64,000 nucleotides of DNA from Lampris incognitus (lineage: Eukaryota > Chordata > Actinopteri > Lampriformes > Lampridae): NCBI RefSeq assembly GCF_029633865.1, contig NC_079216.1, forward strand, positions 68,611,667-68,675,666, read 5' to 3'. The position numbers and the translations under genes were made by a program. How positions within the stretch are numbered: position 1 is the stretch's first letter; every line of letters begins with the position of its first letter. This document shows positions 46,801 through 58,800 of this stretch, in pieces. Below the pieces are notes generated by a model. It was not told where the DNA came from. It worked only from the letters and a program-made list of their open reading frames with translations, and searched no databases.

Positions 46801-49800
46801 CTCAGTATATAATTAAAATGAATCAGTGTATACCTCAGTGTATACCTCAGTATATAATTAAAATGAATCAGTGTCTACCTCAGTGTATACCTCAGTATAT
46901 AATTAAAATGAATCAGTGTATACCTCAGTGTATACCTCAGTATATGATTAAAATGAATCAGTGTATACCTCAGTGTATACCTCAGTATATGATTAAAATG
47001 AATCAGTGTATACCTCAGTGTATACCTCAGTATATAATTAAAATGAATCAGTGTATACCTCAGTGTACACCTCAGTATATGATTAAAATGAATCAGTGTA
47101 TACCTCAGTGTATACCTCAGTATATAATTAAAATGAATCAGTGTATACCTCAGTGTATACCTCAGTATATGATTAAAATGAATCAGTGTATGGCCCTCAC
47201 CAAACTGACTTTATTGAGCAGCAGCAAATTATCAACAAGTCCAAGTTGTGCTACTGTTATAAGAAAGGAGCAACAGCAAATAGTTGCTAAGTTAATAATA
47301 AGCTAAATTAATGGGGAAAAAACTCATTATGCTTAAAAATTAAGCTGAGTTAATAAAAAAAGACACAATGTGCTTAAAAAGTACATTATCACTATTCCCC
47401 AATTGCACCCAACCAATTACCCCACTCTTCCAAACCACCCCGGTCTCTGCTCCACCCCGTGCTTATCCGGGCAGGGCTGCAGACTACCACATGCCTCCTC
47501 CAATACATGTGGAGTCACCAGCCGCTTCTTTTCACCTGACAGTGAGGAGTTTCACTAGGGGGACATAGCACGCAGGAGGATCACGCTATTCCCCCCAGTT
47601 CCCCCTCCCCCCCGAACAGGTGCCCCAACCGACCAGAGGAGGCGCTAGTGCAGCAACCAGGACACATACCCACTTCTGGCTTCCCACCCATAGACACAGC
47701 CAATTGTGTCTGTAGGGTCGCCCGACCAAGCCGGAGGTAACACGGGGATTTGAACCGGCGATCCCCGTGTTGGTAGGCTACTGAATAGACTGCTACGCTA
47801 CCCAGACGCCCCTCAGATTAATGAATGTTGACACAAAGTGCTGTTAAGACTGGTATCCATCATACAGATCATCTCCTAACATTCAGTAGACAGCCGGCTG
47901 TACCCTAAATATTTGTCAGTATTGGTACACAACCACAGTGATACACAAACACAGTAATACTACCATCAGTGTGCAGCACTGCTACTGACAGGATTCATAT
48001 TCTGAGCTTATGGAAATCTATGACTGCTCCTTACAGTGTATCACCATTAAATAAAGTCCTCCAGCTTGCTGTTGTTTGTTGTTGTGGGCCATGTGTGGGA
48101 CTGCAGCGGGGAGACTGCAGTGTTGTTTCACAGGGCGATCTGGGTGATTCACTCTCTCAACTCTACTGTGTACTGAGCCAAACTCATTCCCTGCAATGCA
48201 TGCACAGAACCCAGGAAAGACTTGGCCGCGTGTGTGTGTTTTTAGGCGTCCGTTAACCTTGCCTTGCTCAGGAGTTCCAGCAGGGGAGGGCCGCCATCTT
48301 CTGCAGGACTGTCCAAAGTGCCCTTGATCACACGTAGAAGGTTGTTCAGGAAGGCAAAGCTCACCTAAACACAACACATTAAGTTTGGCGTTACCATCTC
48401 TTTAACACTATCAACAACCTCACTTGTGGTACTGTACCGATGAGTGTAGCAGCGACAGAAACCATGCTACATGTGAAGCTGCAGCCTAGTTACTCCATGA
48501 TGAGTGTAGCAGCAACAGAAACCATGCTACATGTGAAGCTGCAGCCTAGTTACTCCATGATGAGTGTAGCAGCAACAGAAACCATGCTACATGTGAGGAT
48601 GCAGCCAAGTTACTCCATGATGAGTGTAGAGGCGACAGAAACCATGCTACATGTGAGGATGCAGCCAAGTTACTCCATGATGAGTGTAGAGGCGACAGAA
48701 ACCATGCTACATGTGAAGCTGCAGCCTAGTTACTCCATGATGAGTGTAGCGGCGACAGAAACCATGCTACATGTGAAGCTGCAGCCTAGTTACTCCATGA
48801 TGAGTGTTGAGGCGACAGAAACCATGCTACATGTGAAGCTGCAGCCAAGTTACTCCATGATGAGTGTAGCAGCAACAGAAACCATGCTACATGTGAAGCT
48901 GCAGCCAAGTTACTCCATGATGAGTGTAGAGGCGACAGAAACCATGCTACATGTGAAGCTGCAGCCTAGTTACTCCATGATGAGTGTAGAGGCGACAGAA
49001 ACCCTGCTACATGTGAAGCTGCAGCCTAGTTACTCCATGATGAGTGTAGAGGCGACAGAAACCATGCTACATGTGAGGCTGCAGCCTAGTTACTCCATGA
49101 TGAGTGTAGAGGCGACAGAAACCATGCTACATGTGAAGCTGCAGCCAAGTTACTCCATGATGAGTGTAGAGGCGACAGAAACCATGCTACATGTGAAGCT
49201 GCAGCCAAGTTACTCCATGATGAGTGTAGAGGCGACAGAAACCATGCTACATGTGAAGCTGCAGCCAAGTTACTCCATGATGAGTGTAGAGGCGACAGAA
49301 ACCATGCTACATGTGAAGCTGCAGCCAAGTTACTCCATGATGAGTGTAGAGGCGACAGAAACCATGCTACATGTGAAGCTGCAGCCTAGTTACTCCATGA
49401 TGAGTTTAGAGGCGACAGAAACCATGCTACATGTGAAGCTGCAGCCAAGTTACTCCATGATGAGTGTAGAGGCGACAGAAACCATGCTACATGTGAAGCT
49501 GCAGCCTAGTTACTCCATGATGAGTGTAGAGGCGACAGAAACCATGCTACATGTGAAGCTGCAGCCTAGTTACTCCATGATGAGTGTAGAGGCGACAGAA
49601 ACCATGCTACATGTGAAGCTGCAGCCTAGTTACTCCATGATGAGTGTAGAGGCGACAGAAACCATGCTACATGTGAAGCTGCAGCCAAGTTACTCCATGA
49701 TGAGTGTAGAGGCGACAGAAACCATGCTACATGTGAAGCTGCAGCCAAGTTACTCCATGATGAGTGTAGAGGCGACAGAAACCATGCTACATGTGAAGCT

Positions 49801-52800
49801 GCAGCCAAGTTACTCCATAATGAGTGTAGAGGCGACAGAAACCATGCTACATGTGAAGCTGCAGCCAAGTTACTCCATGATGAGTGTAGAGGCGACAGAA
49901 ACCATGCTACATGTGAAGCTGCAGCCTAGTTACTCCATGATGAGTGTAGAGGCGACAGAAACCATGCTACATGTGAAGCTGCAGCCAAGTTACTCCATGA
50001 TGAGTGTAGAGGCGACAGAAACCATGCTACATGTGAAGCTGCAGCCAAGTTACTCCATGATGAGTGTAGCAGCAACAGAAACCCTGCTACATGTGAAGCT
50101 GCAGCCTAGTTACTCCATGATGAGTGTAGAGGCGACAGAAACCATGCTACATGTGAAGCTGTAGCCTAGTTACTCCATGATGAGTGTAGCAGCAACAGAA
50201 ACCCTGCTACATGTGAAGCTGCAGCCTAGTTACTCCATGATGAGTGTAGAGGCGACAGAAACCATGCTACATGTGAAGCTGCAGCCTAGTTACTCCATGA
50301 TGAGTGTAGAGGCGACAGAAACCATGCTACATGTGAAGCTGCAGCCTAGTTACTCCATGATGAGTGTAGAGGCGACAGAAACCATACTACATGTGAAGCT
50401 GTAGCCTAGTTACTCCATGATGAGTGTAGCAGCAACAGAAACCATACTACATGTGAAGCTGCAGCCTAGTTACTCCATGATGAGTGTAGAGGCGACAGAA
50501 ACCCTGCTGTATGTGAAGCTGCAGCCTAGTTACTCCATGATGAGTGTAGAGGCGACAGAAACCATGCTACATGTGAGGCTGCAGCCTAGTTACTCCATGA
50601 TGAGTGTAGAGGCGACAGAAACCCTGCTGCATGTGAAGCTGCAGCCTAGTTACTCCATGATGAGTGTAGAGGCGACAGAAACCCTGCTACATGTGAAGCT
50701 GTAGCCTAGTTACTCCATGATGAGTGTAGAGGCGACAGAAACCCTGCTACATGTGAAGCTGCAGCCTAGTTACTCCATGATGAGTGTAGAGGCGACAGAA
50801 ACCATGCTACATGTGAGGCTGCAGCCTAGTTACTCCATGATGAGTGTAGAGGCGACAGAAACCCTGCTACATGTGAAGCTGTAGCCTAGTTACTCCATGA
50901 TGAGTGTAGAGGCGACAGAAACCCTGCTGCATGTGAAGCTGCAGCCTAGTTACTCCATGATGAGTGTAGAGGCGACAGAAACCCTGCTACATGTGAAGCT
51001 GCAGCCTAGTTACTCCATGATGAGTGTAGAGGCGACAGAAACCATGCTACATGTGAAGCTGTAGCCTAGTTACTCCATGATGAGTGTAGAGGCGACAGAA
51101 ACCCTGCTACATGTGAAGCTGCAGCCTAGTTACTCCATGATGAGTGTAGAGGCGACAGAAACCATGCTACATGTGAAGCTGTAGCCTAGTTACTCCATGA
51201 TGAGTGTAGAGGCGACAGAAACCCTGCTACATGTGAGGCTGCAGCCTAGTTACTCCATGATGAGTGTAGAGGCGACAGAAACCCTGCTACATGTGAAGCT
51301 GCAGCCTAGTTACTCAATGATGAGTGTAGAGGCGACAGAAACCATACTACATGTGAAGCTGCAGCCAAGTTACTCCATGATGAGTGTAGAGGCGACAGAA
51401 ACCCTGCTACATGTGAAGCTGCAGCCAAGTTACTCCAAGATGAGTGTAGAGGCGACAGAAACCCTGCTACATGTGAAGCTGCAGCCTAGTTACTCCATGA
51501 TGAGTGTAGAGGCGACAGAAACCATGCTACATGTGAAGCTGCAGCCTAGTTACTCCATGATGAGTGTAGAGGCGACAGAAACCATGCTACATGTGAAGCT
51601 GCAGCCAAGTTACTCCATGATGAGTGTAGAGGCGACAGAAACCATGCTACATGTGAGGCTGCAGCCTAGTTACTCCATGTCGGTGGTACAGACTAGTAGT
51701 AATACTGTCATAATGATCCTAGCATTTTATCATTGTGGTAGTATTGCCAAACTGTCGCCTTGTGCCTTCTGGTCTGCTGAATCATGTCAGTGAGGGAGGA
51801 CATGCACATCATTACTACAGCCCTCCCTTACGCCACAAAAAACAACTAGTATACAAATACGGTTTATGCCATTACTGGTACACATCACACATCTGTTATC
51901 ACCCAGCACCGGTTCTCAGCTTCGGTCCTCAGGATCCCCCAGAAACTTCTGGCTTTCTATTCTCCCTGCTAGTTCATTATGCTCACCGGCTAGTCTGAAA
52001 ACTGCCACACTCGATGGCTGAAATACTCCCCCCAGCAGAATAGCACCGGCCGCCCTATGCCGGCGCTACACAATCAAAGACCAACAAATGACCCTTTTTC
52101 CAGGATCCAGCACATTCCCCATTTGTGTCTTTGCAACTAATGTGCACACACATGATTATAATGCCATATGAGTTTACAAGCCACGTAGGCCGACGTGCTG
52201 TCCTGTCGTCACACATGTTTAAGTACGTGTTTAAATATGCGTTTAAATATGCGTTTAAATATGCGTTTAAATATGCATTGAAACGAAGCCTCACCATGCA
52301 GAGCTCGCCAAGGTTAGCAAACAGCCTCCAGGACTCCACGTCACACAAGCAGTTCCTCGTCTGCAGGTTACTGAGTGTGGTCAGAAACACCTGAGTGCCA
52401 CACAAAAGGCAGAAAGAGAAAGGAGGTCTTTGTCATTCTTTGTGTTACATTTCAAATCTGCTCTTGTAACGGACCAGAACATTAAAATGTCTTTTAAAAG
52501 TACCGTTTCTGCAGGGTGGACAACACAAAGCAGCAGGTGTTAGGTTGGAGCTGAGTTGGCCTAAGTGTGTGTGTGTGTGTGTGTTATGAGGCTTAACAAA
52601 GAGTCACCTCTTTGAGAACCATGATCTGATCCAGGAAGTAAACACACTCGCTGCTGAAGAGTTCCCAGATAGCCTCCTGTCTCTTGTAGTGCTTGGGGTC
52701 AGAGCCCGGGTTCAGGTGTGAGGACCGGTCCCCCAGAAACTCCACCACAGAGCAGTCCTGGGATGAGAAGATCAACAATTAAAATGACAAACACAGAGGA

Positions 52801-55800
52801 TATTCTCTTTGCAGCAAGACTAGGTTACTTCTGAAAATGTATTTGTCTGATATACGTAGATCATTTTCCTTGGTAGAGATGCAAAGATCATACCAGAATA
52901 TCCTCAAACACTCTATAAGAATATGATTATATCATTATTGTTATTATTAACAATCATTATACTTATATAGTGCTTTTTTAGGCACCCAAACTCTAAATAA
53001 ATAAATAATAAAAACCCAAAATAATGTCAGTGGTTGGCCCGAGAAGTTAAAGCTGAAAAGTCTTCATCATGCCAAACCTGCAAACGCTTTACACACCTCC
53101 CCGTCACTTTTCAATTATTTTTGCCATTTGGCAAAAATTCAAAAACAGACGCATGTTTTTTTTCCCCATCATACGTTACTGCCCAAACGTAGACGGCTCA
53201 CATGAGACGTTACTATAATGTAACGTAATGAGACGTTACCGCTACGTAATGACACGTTACTGTAATGTAATGTAATGAGACATTACTGTAATATAATAAG
53301 ACGTTACTGTAATGTAATGAGACGTTACTGTAATATAATAAGACGTTACTGTAATGTAATGAGACGTTACTGTAATGTAATGTAATGAGATGTTACTGTT
53401 ACGTAATGAGACGTTACTGTAATGTAATGAGACGTTACTGTAATGTAATGTAATGAGACGTTACTGTTACGTAATGACACGTTACTGTAATGTAATGTAA
53501 TGAGACGTTACTGTAATGTAATGTAATGAGACTGTAATGTAATGTCATGTCATGTAGTGAGATGTTACTGTTATGTAATGTAATGAGAGTGTAATGTAAT
53601 GTAATGAGAGGTTACTGTCATGTAATGTAATGAGACTGTAATGTAATGTAATGAGAGGTTACTGTAATGTAATGTAATGAGATGTTACTGTTACGTAATG
53701 AGACGTTACTGTAATGTAATGAGACGTTACTGTAATATAATAAGACGTTACTGTAATGTAATGAGACGTTACTGTAATGTAATGTAATGAGATGTTACTG
53801 TTACGTAATGAGACGTTACTGTAATGTAATGAGACGTTACTGTAATGTAATGTAATGAGACGTTACTGTTACGTAATGACACGTTACTGTAATGTAATGT
53901 AATGAGACGTTACTGTAATGTAATGTAATGAGACTGTAATGTAATGTCATGTCATGTAGTGAGATGTTACTGTTATGTAATGTAATGAGAGTGTAATGTA
54001 ATGTAATGAGAGGTTACTGTCATGTAATGTAATGAGACTGTAATGTAATGTAATGAGAGGTTACTGTAATGTAATGTAATGAGACTGTAATGTAATGTAA
54101 TGAGAGGTTACTGTAATGTAATGTAATGAGAGTGTAATGTAATGTAATGAGACGTTACTGTAATGTCATGTCATGTAGTGAGATGTTACTGTCATGTAAT
54201 GTAATGTAATGAGAGTGTAATGTAATGTAATGAGACGTTACTGTAATGTCATGTCATGTAGTGAGATGTTACTGTCATGTAATGTAATGTAATGAGAGGT
54301 TACTGTCATGTAATGTAATGAGACTGTAATGTAATGTAATGAGAGGTTACTGTAATGTAATGTAATGAGATGTTACTGTTACGTAATGAGACGTTACTGT
54401 AATGTAATGAGACGTTACTGTAATGTAATGTAATGAGACGTTACTGTTACGTAATGACACGTTACTGTAATGTAATGTAATGAGACGTTACTGTAATGTC
54501 ATGTAATGAGACGTTACTGTAATGCCATGTCATGTAGTGAGATGTTACTGTTATGTAATGTAATGAGAGTGTAATGTAATGTAATGAGACGTTACTGTAA
54601 TGTCATGTCATGTAGTGAGATGTTACTGTCATGTAATGTAATGTAATGAGAGGTTACTGTCATGTAATGTAATGAGACTGTAATGTAATGTCATGTCATG
54701 TAGTGAGATGTTACTGTCATATAATGTAATGTAATGAGAGGTTACTGTCATGTAATGTAATGAGACTGTAATGTAATGTCATGTCATGTCATGTAGTGAG
54801 ATGTTACTGTCATGTAATGTAACGAGACTGTAATGTAATGTAATGAGACGTTACTGTAATGTCATGTCATGTAGTGAGATGTTACTGTCATGTAATGTAA
54901 TGAGAGGTTCCTGTCATGTAATGTAATGAGACTGTAATGTAATGTAATGAGAGGTTACTGCATGTACGTTATACTGGCATGCAGTATAATGTACATGGCA
55001 GTCAGAATGGGTGCTCGAGGGCCTTTGTTTTACCGTTTTCTCACCTTGTACTTCTGCAAGTCTGAGTTCCTCCAGTCTTGAATCTGTGACGCTGAAAGAT
55101 ATTTCTCAATATCTGTGTGATTTGGCGTCTTTGTTTTAGTCTAAGCAGTGGGGAAACAGAGATATTAGCTTGAATCTGAAAAAGGACTCGGGCAGGGTCA
55201 ATGGGGGGTTTAGGGGAAGTGAAAAGGTGGGTATTGGATTTCTGCCCCCCCAACAGCTGTCCCTCTGAAAGGTGAGCGTAGTGAAAAACTAAACCAACTT
55301 CGGCCAAAGTTTGGCATTTCAAGCTTTGCCTAATTGCAAAACCTGCACAGAAAGAATGACAAATAATCAACTGTGAGAAGTGGGTCACAGAACAATGTCT
55401 GTCCAGCCAGCCTGCCCTCTCTTTACACACTTCAACAAACCACAAACACACTAGTGGCAGCCTACAACACACAACAGTTTACAAACAAACCAAAAACCCA
55501 CCTACCGTGCTACGCCTTAAAAAAGGCCACTTTGGTTTCTTGGTGTCTGTTGAAATGAAACGCACAACACGGTGATTATGGACAAAAGCTCGAGTCAGGA
55601 GGGATTGCTGAAGAGGATTATGATGGGATTAAAACTAACACAAACAAAACAGTGTGTTAGGATAAAACTGTGGACCAGGGTGGGTGTAGGGACTGAATTT
55701 ACAGCATCTGGAGCCATACTGTCATTCCAGATGACGCATATTGGACTTGCCACTCATTTTAATGAGACAGCGATGGGTGCGATGGAACAGCGGCTGTCCG

Positions 55801-58800
55801 CAACCTTGGTTTTACCTAAAGAGCAACTGAGCATGTTGACGGCTCCATTGGATACAAACAGGTCCCCTGGTGACACGTCCAGTCCAGGCAGGCTGACTAC
55901 CACGGAGCTACGCCTCCTTTCCTGTAGCCTGGGGACAGAGGACCGGACAAGAGAATATGCAAAATAAAGTCTCTATTTTGACGTTTTTGACTGCTGGGTT
56001 GTTATCTAATATAATTCATGCTTGCCGCTCCGAGTGAGAGTGCAGAGAAAGGAGCATGGTAGAAGATCTTGCAGATATGCGGGCTAGAACATGAATAGTA
56101 TGACATCTAGCGTGAATGAAAGACAGTATGCTCATACTTCTCAACATCTCTTAAAGCCGGAAATAACAGAATTCCTTTTGACATTTTTGCATGGCTGAAA
56201 TACCATCTGCATTGTTTAAGTGATCAGTGATGTTTAACTTTGGTGGGAAAGAAAGAACTGTGGAGGATAACTATTATGTATCTGCCTAATCTGCTAACAA
56301 GCAGATAAACAACGTTAATGGATCACTCTATTCGTCTGGTAGGGAGTGATCCGTCAGTGTGTGCTGACTATAATCCTCTTTGTCTCTTTTCAGGGTTAGC
56401 AACAAAGATGTGGCCAGGACCAGGATGGAGAAACACAGGCCTGCCTTTTAGCCACAGGCAAACCTCCAACAGACACGGTGACAAGTGTTTTGACTTCATC
56501 TCCTCGTGTTTCTACTGGGGGACTGCTGCTCAAAGCTAAATGCATACACCGACACCAAACATCCTGATGCATGCTCAATAATCCAGGTAAGAACATCAAA
56601 GAGGGTTGAATCAGTTCATCTGGACACCTTTATTGACAGATACATTGTTTATTGACAAATACATTTCATCACTCAACTGAACAGTTGTGATGAAACATAA
56701 ACATTGTATCCAGATGAACTGATTCAACCCTCTTTGATCTACATCAAACAAATTGGCAGAAAATACGACACTTATAAATGCATCAACGATGAACTGAATA
56801 AGACACTGGGAGTGCACAGCCAGCATATCTGGATGTGGCATGGATACACAAAACAGATATATAAAACGTTAAACTTGAACGACGACCGTATGACTCGAAC
56901 CATCTCAGCTCCGACTGTCTTAATTAGCGAACGTCTATTAAGTCTTTGATGCAAAGTGCTCAAAAAATAAGGGAATGGGCACCCGAAAGGCTGGTTTTGT
57001 TCAATGTAAAGTTAACTCCCGGCACTGACACTGACTGACTACTGACCTTTGACCCGAGTCAACAGCTGATGTTATCACCTTTAAAGTTTTGAGAGTTTTG
57101 GGGTTGAACAGATTTGCTCAGTGTTTTGTCTTTGCGAAGTCGTTCATCTTGCACTAATAATGCTGAAGTCATACCAACACAAACTCTGAAGAGGTGTTAT
57201 TACTGCGGGGCGACAAAATCTTATCGACACGAGAGAGGCCATGCAAGCATACGCTTTTCAAAATAAGCTAAAAAAAGTTTCGCTCTGTTGAAAGGTTGTC
57301 AGGACATGGGGGAAGCATGGTCTAAAGACGAGGGCTAAATATACTTGTTAATAACAATATATCCCACAGAAGCAGAAGCAAATGGAAGAACGGCAGTTCT
57401 TCTCATTGTATTGCATCATGCATTATTTCAAAAGGTCACAGATGGTTCCTCCTGTAACTCCCTCGCAGGTTTATGGTGCAGCTGAAAATTACACATCATC
57501 CAGGCAATGCAAGTCAATCGCCGATTCTCCGCCTGGGCAATCATTTACTCATGTAAACGGTGCACTTACTTGGGTGTATCAACAAAACATAATGTTGGTG
57601 TGCCCAAGTATACACCTGGATGCTAAGTCAGTCCACAGCGCAGGGGAATCCAGGTAGCGAACTGTACATTTATACTCGCGACACTGAATGCAGCAACTGT
57701 TCTGTACCGTTGCTGTTAGCACCGCATTCTTTCTTTTTTTTTAACAACTGTTATTAATCCCCGTGGGGCAATTCTTTCCCTGCATTTAACCCATCCTAGC
57801 TGTGTAGCTAGCAGCGGGCAGCACCGGGGGACCAACTCCAGTTCATCTTGCCATGGCTCAGTCAGGCGCACAGACAGGAGTATGAACCCTAACATGCAGG
57901 TCTTTTTGATGGTGGGGGAAACCGGAGCACCCGGAGGAAACCCACCGCAGAACATGTCAACTCCACACAGGGCAACCCGGGACAACCCCCAACGTTGGAA
58001 AACCCTGGGGTTCAAACCCAGGACCTTCTTGCTGTGAGGCAACAGCGCTAACCACTGGGCCACCGTGCCGCCCTTTAACATGTTTTTTTTTAATAATTTC
58101 CTGCTGGTAAAGGGATACAACCCCTGGTCAGTGTATAGGCAAACAGCCGAAAGCACTGCTGAGTCAAGAGCGATGCAGATTAAGCAGCACTTGGACAACG
58201 GGGAGATTACGTGACTGCCGGAGAAATAAGAAAGGCCCGAGGACCTCCTCTAACCAGGTCAACGCTTTACTGCAGCTCATTCTTCAGCATCCTAACAATG
58301 GCGTCTTGTTACCTTGCTGAGAACGCTCTGTGTGTCATCGCCTCTGCCATGCAGCGCCTGTCAACATGAGCGCTTTGTCCCCAAACGAGAAATAATGACG
58401 CCCAGAAACAAGGCTGTGCCCCACCAATGGCTTGCTAGGCCTGGTCCATGTAAGGGGCACAGGGCCGCAGTGTAATTACACCAACAATAGCTGCCTAATC
58501 ATCCAGCGAGGGGACGAGCCCCCCAAGCCCATTACAAGTGGTGTGTGGAACATCCTTAATGAAGGTTTGTGCCCACATAACCATGGGACTGTCATAACTC
58601 GCCCCACTGAGCTGGTGCTCAAATAAAGACACGGTACAGAACGCACAACGGGGCTCCCTAAACTCAGCGTGCATCATGACCTGATGAGGCCGCTCCGTGC
58701 GACACGTTAAGATGTTAACATTTTCGACTTCCTTGTTTTTGTGTTAACGACACTACTTCACAAATTAGTGAGGCTGCGTAAGAATGAGGTGCCAATGTGC

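Larger units (their letters stand above)
55141..57732 (-). other. PLEKHG7 intron region
   Basis: Mostly unique intron holding a candidate 41-bp exon (55506-55546) and the small inverted-repeat element at 56566-56745. Open frames on either strand have no domain or splice support. Confidence 0.5.

Noticed and set aside
48440..51793. 574-codon frame with 20-residue repeats
   Set aside because: Product of the exact 60-bp period inside a PLEKHG7 intron, antisense to the gene.
43316..52757. Assigning the RhoGEF to PLEKHG5
   Set aside because: The DH and PH text resembles the PLEKHG5/G7 group, but convergent adjacency to EEA1 is the PLEKHG7 arrangement as I remember it. A phylogeny of the DH-PH region would settle it.
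55572..55967. 131-codon plus-strand ORF opposite PLEKHG7
   Set aside because: No domain, no repeat relation, no splice-site support; overlaps intron of the opposite gene.
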